Shown: positions 1 through 6,024, counted from the first letter of the stretch. The stretch is 15,314 nucleotides of DNA from an uncultured Steroidobacteraceae bacterium (GCA_955652795.1 CATPBQ010000056.1:1-15314), one strand, 5' to 3'. A program made the numbers and translations. Notes: generated from the sequence alone by a model not told the origin.

Positions 1-681
1 CGCGTGCAGTGGCGTGCGGCGCTCATCGGGGCGCTGGTGGGCGGCATCCTGTGGGCCGCCGTCGGCAAGATGTTCACCGCGTTCGTCGTGTACTCCACGC
101 GTCTCACCATCGTGTACGCGGGATTCGCGTTCGTGGTGGCGGCGCTGCTGTGGACGTATTTCGGCTGGCTGATCCTGCTCGCCGGTGCGCAACTGTCGTT
201 CTACGTGCAGAACCCCGCGTACCTGCGCCTGGGCCTGCAGCAGCTGCGCCTCTCGAGCGTGGAGCTCGAGCAGCTGGCGCTGAGGCTGATGTACCTCGTG
301 GGCCGCACGCATGTCGCCGGCGGACGGCGCTGGAGCGTGAATCGCCTCGCCACGGAGCTGGGACTGCCCGGCATCGCGGTGGCGCAGATGGCCGCAACGC
401 TCGAGCGCGCCGGGCTGCTGATCGTCACCGACAACGACGAGCTGGTCCCGGCGCGCGACATCGGGCGCATCGGCGTGTACGAGATACTCGACATCGCGCG
501 CAATTACGGCAGCGGCCACGTCGCGCCCCGCAACCTGCCCATCCCCCCGGTCGACCGGCTGCTGGCCGGTGTCGAGGATGCGCGCCGCCATCGCTGCGGC
601 GAGCTCACGCTACGCGACCTGGTCGATGATGCTGCGCGGCCGGCGCTGCAGCTCACTCCCCGGCAATCGTCATCTCGCTGA
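1..681 (+). CDS. YihY/BrkB-family inner-membrane protein, C-terminal part (5' end outside window)
   Basis: The reading frame is open from the first base, so this is the 3' part of a longer gene. The first ~65 visible residues hold two strongly hydrophobic segments (about residues 5-22 and 35-63, counted from the GTG codon at position 4). They end in LLAGAQLSFYVQNP, which matches the last membrane helices of the YihY/BrkB (formerly 'ribonuclease BN') family. The family is a polytopic inner-membrane protein of uncertain function; the old RNase BN assignment is not supported. After the membrane part come ~150 cytoplasmic residues. Residues ~84-150 look like a winged helix (SVNRLATELGLP, then AATLERAGLLIV and a short strand pair), an extension found in longer family members. 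The TGA stop lies 29 bp inside the convergent pmbA gene. The family call is firm and the domain call on the tail is an inference. Confidence 0.85.
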   Translation, partial: RVQWRAALIGALVGGILWAAVGKMFTAFVVYSTRLTIVYAGFAFVVAALLWTYFGWLILLAGAQLSFYVQNPAYLRLGLQQLRLSSVELEQLALRLMYLVGRTHVAGGRRWSVNRLATELGLPGIAVAQMAATLERAGLLIVTDNDELVPARDIGRIGVYEILDIARNYGSGHVAPRNLPIPPVDRLLAGVEDARRHRCGELTLRDLVDDAARPALQLTPRQSSSR

Positions 682-1999
682 GCAGCACCGAGCCGGTGCG
701 GATACCGCCACGCAGGTCATAGTCGTCGCCGAGCGCCACGATGTGCCGGTACATGGGCCTGAGGTTGCCGGCGATGGTGATCTCGTGCACCGGGTACACG
801 ATGGCGCCGTGCTCCACCCAGAAGCCGCTCGCGCCGCGCGAGTAGTCGCCGGTCACGCCGTTCACGCCCTGTCCCATCAACTCGGTCACCAGCAGGCCGG
901 TGTCCAGGCGCGCGAGGAACCCCGCCGCATCCAGCGCTCCGTCCGCGCTGGTGACGATGAGGTTGTGAATGCCGCCGGCGTTGCCGGTGGTGCTCATCCC
1001 CAGGCGTCGCGCGGAGTAGCTGCCGAGCACGTAGCCCCTCAACACTCCGTCGCGGACCAGCTCCCGATCGCGCGTGGCGGCGCCTTCGTGGTCAAACGGG
1101 CTGCTGGCGAGGGCTTTGCGGATATGCGGTCGCTCCTGCATCTGCAGGAACGCCGGAAAGATCTGCTCGCCGGCCGCGTTCAGCAGAAACGAGGACTTGC
1201 GATACTGGCTCGTGCCACTGATCGCGCCGACCAGGTGTCTGAACAGGCCGCGCGCCATGTCGGGCGTGAAGGCCACCGGGACCTTACGGGTCGTGAGGCG
1301 GTGTGCTCCGAGCCGGGCCACGGCGCGTTGACCGGCGGTGCGCCCGACGCTGGCGACGGCTTCAAGCTCCGCCGGGTCGCGCGCGATGGTGTACCAGTAG
1401 TCGCGCTGCATGTCATCGCCGGCTTGCGCGATGAGCGAGCAGCTGACCGAGTGGCTGGTGGCCGAGTAGCCGGCGAGAAAGCCGAGCGAGTTACCGTAGA
1501 CACCCGTGTGGCGCTGACTGCTCACGGATGCGCCCTCGGAGTTGGTAATGCGGGCATCTACACCCAAGCCCGCGGCCTCACATTCGCGCGCCAGCTCGAT
1601 CGCGCGCTCCGGGGCGAGGTCCCAGGTGTGATCCAGATCGAGGTCGGGGATCTCGCGGGCCAGCGCCTCGGGCTCGACCAGCCCGGCATACGGATCCTCG
1701 GCGGTGTAACGTGCGATCGCGCAGGCCTTTTCCACCGTCTCGCGCACCGCGGCGGCCGCCAGATCCGCGGTGCTCGCCGAGCCCTTGCGCTGGCCGAAGT
1801 AGACGGTCACTCCGAGTCCGCGGTCGCGCTGATACTCGAGCGTGTCGACCTCGCGCAGCCGCACGCTCACCGAGAGCCCCTGGCTCAGCGAGGCGTCGGC
1901 TTCGCACTGCGACGCGCCCTGGCGGCGCGCTTCCTCGAGTGCGAGGCTGGCGACGTCAGTGAGTTGCCGGATTGCCCCGGGTGCGGCCGGTGGTTGCAT
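653..1999 (-). CDS. pmbA: PmbA/TldE, non-catalytic subunit of the TldD/TldE metalloprotease
   Basis: PmbA (TldE) pairs with TldD to form a heterodimeric zinc protease that degrades unfolded or extended peptides. In E. coli it matures microcin B17 and degrades the antitoxin CcdA. The 448-aa product is nearly the same length as E. coli PmbA (450). It keeps family signatures along its length: GLGVTVYFGQRKGSAS near the N-terminus, HLVGAISGTSQYRKSSFLL in the middle, and TELMGQGVNGVTGDYSRGA and EITIAGNLRPM near the C-terminus, ending in SVLLSEMTIAGE. No HExxH is present, as expected for this subunit. The ATG has no recognisable Shine-Dalgarno sequence; a TACAAT -10-like box lies about 30 bp upstream. 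The gene is divergent from darP and its 3' end overlaps the YihY-family gene by 29 bp. Its partner tldD is on the same strand but about 4 kb away. Confidence 0.97.
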   Translation of the reverse strand: MQPPAAPGAIRQLTDVASLALEEARRQGASQCEADASLSQGLSVSVRLREVDTLEYQRDRGLGVTVYFGQRKGSASTADLAAAAVRETVEKACAIARYTAEDPYAGLVEPEALAREIPDLDLDHTWDLAPERAIELARECEAAGLGVDARITNSEGASVSSQRHTGVYGNSLGFLAGYSATSHSVSCSLIAQAGDDMQRDYWYTIARDPAELEAVASVGRTAGQRAVARLGAHRLTTRKVPVAFTPDMARGLFRHLVGAISGTSQYRKSSFLLNAAGEQIFPAFLQMQERPHIRKALASSPFDHEGAATRDRELVRDGVLRGYVLGSYSARRLGMSTTGNAGGIHNLIVTSADGALDAAGFLARLDTGLLVTELMGQGVNGVTGDYSRGASGFWVEHGAIVYPVHEITIAGNLRPMYRHIVALGDDYDLRGGIRTGSVLLSEMTIAGE

Positions 2000-2030
2000 C
2001 GTGCGTGATTCGCGTGAGCGTTGGGCTTAA

Positions 2031-2036
2031 ATTGTA
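2031..2036 (-). promoter_or_regulatory. Candidate -10 box for pmbA in the pmbA/darP divergent region
   Basis: The 67 bp between the two divergent starts (2000-2066) must hold promoters for both genes. On the minus strand it contains TACAAT (5 of 6 to the sigma-70 -10 consensus), placed so transcription would start near 2024 and give a leader of about 25 nt. The -35 region 17 bp upstream (ATGAGT) matches only 3 of 6, so this is a weak prediction. For darP on the plus strand only a poor TAAATT (2028-2033) is seen. Confidence 0.35.
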
Positions 2037-2066
2037 GCTCACCGCCTGGCACTACTCATCGCAGCC

Positions 2067-2573
2067 GTGAGCGCCCCAACGACCCCGCAGCCTCCCAGCA
2101 AGAGCGCGCGCAAGCGCGCTGCGCTCGCCGCCCAGGACCTGGGCGAGGCGCTCGTGCGCCTGCGCAATGCGGAGCTCGACGCGCTGCAGCTGCCCGAGGC
2201 CCTGAGCGAGGCGATCCGCGCGGCGCGGGGCATCACCAGCCGCGCCGCCGCAGCGCGCCAGCGCCAGTACATCGGCAAGCTGATGCGCGGGGTGGAGGCG
2301 GAGCCGATCCGCGCCGCGCTCGCCGCGCACAGCGCACGTGCCGCGCGCGAGACCGAGCGCTTCAAACGCATCAGCGCCTGGCGCGAGCGGCTGATCGCGG
2401 AAGGCGCGACGGCCCTGGCGGAGCTGGCGCGCTGGCGCCCGGATATCGATCGAGCCCAATGGGCCGGCCGTGTCAGCGCCGCCCAGGCGGAGCGCACGCG
2501 CCGCGCCGGCGCCGGCGCGGCGTCCAGAGAGCTGTTTCGCGCGCTGCGCGCATTGTTCGATACAATGCCGTGA
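2067..2573 (+). CDS. darP: DarP (YjgA) ribosome-associated 50S assembly factor
   Basis: DarP/YjgA is a small, mostly helical protein of Beta- and Gammaproteobacteria that binds late 50S precursors and helps the peptidyl-transferase region mature. The 168-aa product aligns with the E. coli protein (183 aa) over most of its length. Diagnostic stretches are KSARKRAALAAQDLG, QRQYIGKLMRGVEAEPIRAAL and the C-terminal SRELFRALRALFD. The acidic N-terminal segment of the E. coli protein is shortened here. The chosen GTG start is the only in-frame option that keeps the conserved KSARKR segment; no Shine-Dalgarno sequence precedes it, so the message may be leaderless or poorly initiated. It is divergent from pmbA, a pairing also seen in E. 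coli. Its stop overlaps the purE start as TGATG, so purE may be translationally coupled to it. Confidence 0.93.
   Translation: MSAPTTPQPPSKSARKRAALAAQDLGEALVRLRNAELDALQLPEALSEAIRAARGITSRAAAARQRQYIGKLMRGVEAEPIRAALAAHSARAARETERFKRISAWRERLIAEGATALAELARWRPDIDRAQWAGRVSAAQAERTRRAGAGAASRELFRALRALFDTMP
2551..2567 (+). promoter_or_regulatory. 6-bp inverted repeat with embedded TACAAT just before purE
   Basis: CATTGT (2551-2556) and ACAATG (2562-2567) form a perfect inverted repeat around a 5-base centre, inside the last codons of darP. The right arm contains TACAAT (2561-2566), five of six to a -10 box, exactly 12 to 7 bases before the A of the purE ATG. No matching -35 is visible. It could be a small operator, a hairpin, or the -10 of an internal promoter giving a nearly leaderless purE message. 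It does not match the PurR operator consensus. Confidence 0.3.
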
Positions 2574-3073
2574 TGAAACCGCTCGTCGGCATCATTATGG
2601 GCTCATCGTCCGACTGGGAGACGATGCAGTCCGCCGCCGAGCTGTTGGACAAGCTCGCGGTCCCTTACGAAGTGCGCGTCGTGTCCGCGCACCGTACACC
2701 CGACCTGTTGTTCGAATACGCCGCAGGCAGCCGCGCCCGCGGCCTGGAGGTGCTGATCGCCGGCGCCGGCGGCGCCGCTCACCTGCCCGGCATGACCGCC
2801 GCCAAGACCAGCCTGCCGGTGCTGGGCGTGCCGGTGCAGTCGAGGTCGCTGGGGGGACTGGATTCGTTGTTGTCCATCGTGCAGATGCCGGCGGGCGTGC
2901 CGGTGGCGACGTTCGCGATCGGCGCGGCCGGCGCGACCAACGCCGCGCTGTGTGCGGCCGCGATCCTCGCCAACAGCCACCCCGCCATTGCCACGGCGCT
3001 GGAGGCGTATCGCGAACGCCAAACCGCCGGCGTGCTCGGCAACCCCGATCCGCGCGCGACGCCGCGCACATGA
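2573..3073 (+). CDS. purE: N5-carboxyaminoimidazole ribonucleotide mutase, class I PurE
   Basis: PurE moves the carboxyl group of N5-CAIR to carbon 4 of the imidazole to give CAIR, following PurK in de novo purine synthesis. The 166-aa product has the class I signatures in order: GIIMGSSSDWETM (residues 6-18) for phosphate binding, SAHRTPD with the catalytic-type His at residue 40, GAGGAAHLPGM (64-74), and PVQSRSLGGLDSLLSIVQMP (87-106). The frame is open upstream to 2021, but homology starts at the ATG at 2573. That ATG overlaps the darP stop by one base (TGATG), and purK follows with a 4-base overlap. No good Shine-Dalgarno sequence precedes the start, so translation probably depends on coupling to darP or on the local signal at 2551-2567. 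The purE-purK pairing is the standard arrangement. Confidence 0.97.
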   Translation: MKPLVGIIMGSSSDWETMQSAAELLDKLAVPYEVRVVSAHRTPDLLFEYAAGSRARGLEVLIAGAGGAAHLPGMTAAKTSLPVLGVPVQSRSLGGLDSLLSIVQMPAGVPVATFAIGAAGATNAALCAAAILANSHPAIATALEAYRERQTAGVLGNPDPRATPRT

Positions 3074-4176
3074 CGGTCGGCATCGTGGGCGCCGGCCAGC
3101 TCGGCCGCATGCTCGCTTTGGCGGGTTATCCGCTCGGGCTTGATTTCCTGTGTCTGGACCCGGCGCGCACGGCGCCCGCGGGACGGGTCGCGCCCCTGCT
3201 GCACGGCGCCTTCACCGATCGCAAGCTCCTGACACGTCTCGCGCGGCGCTGCGAGGTCCTGACCTTCGACTGGGAGAACGTGTCGGTGGCGAGCCTGCGT
3301 GCCGTGGCGCGCGTGCACGGCGCGCGTATCTGTCCGCCGATCGCGGCGCTCGCCGCCGGCCAGGACCGGGTGGCCGAGAAGCGACTGTTCGAGCGCCTGA
3401 GGATTCCCACCACGCGCTGGCGCGCCGTGAGCTCACGCGCACAGCTGACGCGCGCCATCGGCGCCATCGGTCTGCCCGGCGTGCTCAAGACGCGCCGGCT
3501 CGGCTACGACGGCAAGGGCCAGGCCGTGATCCGCACGGCGGCGGACGCCCGGCGGGCCTGGAGCGCACTCGGCAAGGCACCGCTGCTGTACGAGGAGTGG
3601 ATCGCGTTCGATTGCGAGGCATCGATCATCGGCGCGCGCAGCGTCAGCGGCCAGCTCGCGGTCTATCCGCTGTGCGGCAACGTCCACGGCGGGGGAATCC
3701 TGCGACTCACCTGTGCGCCATTCGGGCCGCCGCGCTGGCAGCGCCTGGCCGCGCGCTATCTCACGCGGGTGCTGGCGCATTTTCGCTATACCGGCATCCT
3801 GACGCTGGAGTTCTTCGTGCGCCGCGGCAGGCTCATCGCCAACGAGATGGCGCCGCGCGTTCACAACTCCGGACACTGGACCATCGAGGGGGCCGCCACC
3901 AGTCAGTTCGAGAATCACCTGCGCGCCATCCTCGACCTGCCGCTCGGCGCCACGCGCGCGCTCGGGCACAGCGCCATGATCAATCTCATCGGGCGGATGC
4001 CCGCACGCGCCACGCTGCTGGCGCTGGAGGGCCTGCACCTGCACGACTACGGAAAGCAGCCGCGGCCCGGGCGCAAGGTGGGCCACTGCACGGTAGTCGA
4101 GCCGACCGCCGCCCGGCGCGACGCTCGCGCGCGACGCCTGCTGAAGGATTTGGCCGTCGGCGTTCGCATCCCGTAA
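3070..4176 (+). CDS. purK: N5-carboxyaminoimidazole ribonucleotide synthase PurK (ATP-grasp)
   Basis: PurK uses ATP and bicarbonate to carboxylate aminoimidazole ribonucleotide to N5-CAIR, the substrate of PurE. The 368-aa product has a Rossmann-type N-terminus (GIVGAGQLGRMLA, residues 4-16), then an ATP-grasp domain with the nucleotide-binding loop KTRRLGYDGKGQ (140-151), the adenine-hinge region LLYEEWIAF (172-180), YPLCGNVHGGGILR (199-212), and the metal- and substrate-binding NEMAPRVHNSGHWTIEG (258-274). The C-terminal lid (LHLHDYGKQPRPGRKVGH) is complete. Length is close to the usual 355-380. The ATG overlaps the purE stop as ATGA, and no separate ribosome site is visible, so translation is probably coupled. 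Confidence 0.97.
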   Translation: MTVGIVGAGQLGRMLALAGYPLGLDFLCLDPARTAPAGRVAPLLHGAFTDRKLLTRLARRCEVLTFDWENVSVASLRAVARVHGARICPPIAALAAGQDRVAEKRLFERLRIPTTRWRAVSSRAQLTRAIGAIGLPGVLKTRRLGYDGKGQAVIRTAADARRAWSALGKAPLLYEEWIAFDCEASIIGARSVSGQLAVYPLCGNVHGGGILRLTCAPFGPPRWQRLAARYLTRVLAHFRYTGILTLEFFVRRGRLIANEMAPRVHNSGHWTIEGAATSQFENHLRAILDLPLGATRALGHSAMINLIGRMPARATLLALEGLHLHDYGKQPRPGRKVGHCTVVEPTAARRDARARRLLKDLAVGVRIP

Positions 4177-4179
4177 CAT
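4150..4179 (+). promoter_or_regulatory. Weak candidate promoter for the AAA-FHA gene
   Basis: TTGGCC (4150-4155, 4 of 6 to -35) and TAACAT (4174-4179, 4 of 6 to -10) are 18 bp apart, placed just before the ATG at 4199. They lie over the end of purK. In GC-rich DNA such matches arise by chance, and read-through from purEK is equally possible across the 22-bp gap. Confidence 0.2.
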
Positions 4180-4198
4180 CGGCTGCGAGCAACACACA

Positions 4199-5536
4199 AT
4201 GTATCTGGAACCCTTCAAGCTCAAGGAGTTGCCGTTCCGGCTGAGCCCGGACCCCCAGTTCCTGTACCTGTCGAAGCAGCACGCCCGCGCCAAGGCGTAC
4301 ATGGAGTCGACCATCTGGTTCACCGACGGCTTCGTGGTGATCACCGGGGAGATCGGCTCGGGCAAGACCACGCTGATCGAATCCTTCCTCAAGGAGGTGC
4401 CGGCGGACGTGGTGGTGGCGCAGATCAACCAGACCCAGGTGTCGGCCATCGATTTCCTGCAGGCGGTGCTGGTGCAGTTCGGCTTCTCGCCCTTCAAGAT
4501 GCGCAAAGCCGAGCTCATCAGCACGGTCAACAACTTCCTGATCGAACAGTACGCCGCCGGCCGCAAGGTGCTGCTGATTGTCGATGAGGCGCAGAACCTC
4601 ACCATGCGCGTGCTGGAGGAAATCCGCCTGTTGTCGGGCGTGGAGACCACCAAGGACAAGGTGCTGCGGATCATTCTCGCCGGACAGCCCGAGCTCAACG
4701 ACAAGCTCGATGCGCCCGAGCTCGCGCAGCTCATGCAGCGCGTGCGGCTGCGGTTCCACCTGCACACGCTGTCGGAGCCGGAAACGCGCAGCTACATTCA
4801 GCACCGGCTGGACGTGGCCGGATCCGGGGACCGCGAGATTTTCGCCGCCGATACCTTTGCCGAGGTGTTTCGCTACTGCGGCGGGGTACCGCGGCTGATC
4901 AACACGCTGTGCGATACCGCCATGATGGCCGCCTACACTTCGGATCGCGCCACGGTCACGCGTGCGGACGTCATCAGCGCGGTGCGTGAGCTGCAGTGGG
5001 TCGAGTACGGCGCGCGCCCCCAGCCGCAGCCGGGCGAGGCCGCCGGCGCCGCGGCCGCCGCGACTCCCGAGCCCGGCGCCACGCTCGGCCGTCTGCTGGT
5101 GGCGACCGAGGGCCGCACCGTGCAGGAGATCACCCTGCGTATCGGCCGGGTCATTGTCGGGCGCACCCCCGACAACGACGTGCAGATCGACAGCCGCTTC
5201 ATCAGCCGTCATCACTGCCAGGTGATCACCACACCGCATTCCAGCGTGGTCGAGGACCTCAACAGCACCAACGGGATCTACGTGAAATCCAACCGCGTGC
5301 GCCGTCATTACCTCAACGACGGCGACGTCGTGCTGATCGGCAAGCACGAGTTGATTTATGTGGATGAGCGCGCGGCGCGTGGCCGCGGCACATTCAGCGA
5401 CACGGTCCCGCGCATCAATGAGGACGAGCCCGAAGCGCCCGCGCCCGCGCCCGCGCCAGCGGCAGCGCCCACGCCCGCGCCCGCGCCCGCGGCAAACCAC
5501 CCGGCGCCCAAAGCAGAGCCGGCGCGGCGCAAGTAG
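4199..5536 (+). CDS. ExeA/GspA-type AAA+ ATPase fused to an FHA domain
   Basis: The 445-aa product has two domains. Residues 1-270 are a complete ExeA/GspA/MshM-like AAA+ ATPase: the family N-terminus (YLEPFKLKELPFRLSPDPQFLY), Walker A GEIGSGKTT (50-58), Walker B LLIVDEAQ (125-132), a sensor region RIILAGQPEL (157-166), the arginine-rich MQRVRLRF (179-186), and GGVPRLINTLCDTA (228-241). After an Ala-Pro linker, residues ~296-390 form an FHA phosphothreonine-binding domain. It has GR at 321-322, SRHH at 336-339 and LNSTNG at 354-359, with Ile after the NG where Thr is usual. The last ~45 residues are an Ala-Pro repeat ending in basic residues. No signal peptide or membrane helix is seen; known GspA/ExeA proteins have a membrane helix and peptidoglycan-binding domain after the ATPase. 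Family members drive secretin or pilus assembly, but no secretion genes lie nearby, so the role is open. It follows purK by 22 bp. Confidence 0.92.
   Translation: MYLEPFKLKELPFRLSPDPQFLYLSKQHARAKAYMESTIWFTDGFVVITGEIGSGKTTLIESFLKEVPADVVVAQINQTQVSAIDFLQAVLVQFGFSPFKMRKAELISTVNNFLIEQYAAGRKVLLIVDEAQNLTMRVLEEIRLLSGVETTKDKVLRIILAGQPELNDKLDAPELAQLMQRVRLRFHLHTLSEPETRSYIQHRLDVAGSGDREIFAADTFAEVFRYCGGVPRLINTLCDTAMMAAYTSDRATVTRADVISAVRELQWVEYGARPQPQPGEAAGAAAAATPEPGATLGRLLVATEGRTVQEITLRIGRVIVGRTPDNDVQIDSRFISRHHCQVITTPHSSVVEDLNSTNGIYVKSNRVRRHYLNDGDVVLIGKHELIYVDERAARGRGTFSDTVPRINEDEPEAPAPAPAPAAAPTPAPAPAANHPAPKAEPARRK
5435..5494 (+). repeat. Ten imperfect 6-bp units (GCGCCC type) coding the Ala-Pro tail
   Basis: Ten consecutive 6-bp units, six of them exactly GCGCCC and the others GCGCCA, GCGGCA (twice) and ACGCCC, encode an alternating Ala-Pro stretch near the C-terminus of the ATPase-FHA protein. 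Because units are two codons long, gain or loss by slippage would lengthen or shorten the tail without a frameshift. Confidence 0.85.
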
Positions 5537-5543
5537 CCGCTAC
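5533..5543. other. Palindrome GTAG-CCG-CTAC holding both convergent stop codons
   Basis: The TAG stop of the plus-strand ATPase-FHA gene (5534-5536) and the TAG stop of the minus-strand 84-aa gene (5542-5540) lie in a symmetric 11-bp palindrome, only 3 bp apart. A second inverted repeat follows at once (CGGCGGA at 5543-5549, TCCGCCG at 5555-5561). Neither is followed by a T-run on either strand, so an intrinsic terminator is not supported. Confidence 0.6.
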
Positions 5544-5794
5544 GGCGGATCCTTTCCGCCGAGGGAATCGGGGTTCGCGTACTTCGATCGGATCTCGCGG
5601 TAATCGCGCCGCCGCAGCAGCACGACGATCCCGCTGACCAGGATCACCAACCCGAGCACACCGGTGAGCAGGCTCAACCCGCCGCGGGACGCCAGCAGGT
5701 AGCTGGCCACGAGCGCCGCCAGGCCGCAGATTATGTAAAACCAGGGCAGCCCTTCGTAAACAGGGCGGGAGAGGTGGGGGCTACGCCGCGACAT
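5540..5794 (-). CDS. Small membrane protein, two predicted helices, unrecognised
   Basis: I do not recognise a family for this 84-aa product. It has a short polar and basic N-terminus, two hydrophobic segments (about residues 17-36 and 40-60) separated by a tight SRGG turn, then a cluster RRRDYREIR and a polar C-terminus. By the positive-inside rule the RRR cluster after helix 2 suggests both ends face the cytoplasm. The ATG at 5794 is the only ATG that keeps both helices; before it GGGTG is a weak ribosome site lying inside one arm of a 10-bp inverted repeat (5795-5804 with 5838-5847). The gene ends 3 bp from the convergent ATPase-FHA gene. Coding status is supported by the helix pattern and by the tight fit between neighbours, but not by a known homologue. 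Confidence 0.7.
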   Translation of the reverse strand: MSRRSPHLSRPVYEGLPWFYIICGLAALVASYLLASRGGLSLLTGVLGLVILVSGIVVLLRRRDYREIRSKYANPDSLGGKDPP

Positions 5795-5847
5795 GCACCC
5801 ATCGTAGCGCGCCCGGCCCCGAAGTTGGAACCGCCGGCGATGGGTGC
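5795..5847 (-). promoter_or_regulatory. Perfect 10-bp inverted repeat abutting the start codon of the 84-aa gene
   Basis: GCACCCATCG (5795-5804) and its exact reverse complement (5838-5847) are separated by 33 bases. On the minus strand the second arm ends at the base immediately before the ATG, so in the mRNA a hairpin would cover the only Shine-Dalgarno-like bases (GGGTG). The centre is GC-rich and may add inner pairing. No T-run follows, so it is not a typical terminator of the upstream 54-aa gene. A protein-binding operator is an alternative. Confidence 0.5.
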
Positions 5848-5853
5848 GTCAGG

Positions 5854-6018
5854 TCAACCGAGGCCGAAGAGCTTCGCGAGGCGCTCGAGCAGGGAGGGCT
5901 TCCAGCCGTCGACGCGAAAGTCCCCCTGACGCACAGAAGCGCGTCGGCTGATTTCGGCCAGCTCGTCGGCCGGCAGGTTGAGTTGCCGGGACTCGAAAGT
6001 GGCGTCGTCGGCGTACAT
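5854..6018 (-). CDS. 54-aa small protein downstream of tldD, unrecognised
   Basis: The ATG at 6018 is preceded by a good ribosome site, AAGGA (6025-6029) with 6-nt spacing, and gives a 54-aa product. I do not recognise a family. The N-terminal half is acidic and polar (YADDATFESRQLNLPADELA). The C-terminus, WKPSLLERLAKLFGLG, looks like an amphipathic helix with Leu and Phe on one face and Lys and Arg on the other, suitable for membrane or protein contact. There is no signal peptide and no Cys. The open frame continues upstream to a TTG at 6177, but the Shine-Dalgarno evidence favours the short form. It lies 155 bp beyond tldD and 59 bp before the 84-aa membrane gene on the same strand, and a CRP-like palindrome lies about 64 bp upstream of its start. 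Confidence 0.68.
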   Translation of the reverse strand: MYADDATFESRQLNLPADELAEISRRASVRQGDFRVDGWKPSLLERLAKLFGLG

Positions 6019-6024
6019 CGGAAT

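Noticed and set aside
2021..2572. Upstream extension of the purE frame by 184 codons
   Set aside because: The extension is out of frame over darP, is Arg/Ala-rich and has no homology to PurE. Family homology begins exactly at the ATG at 2573.
3986..5500. 504-codon minus-strand frame opposite the ATPase-FHA gene
   Set aside because: It is the shadow of a gene with clear Walker and FHA motifs; its own translation is His/Arg/Asp-rich with no domain.
5543..5561. CGGCGGA / TCCGCCG hairpin as an intrinsic terminator
   Set aside because: No T-run follows on either strand; kept only as a structural observation.
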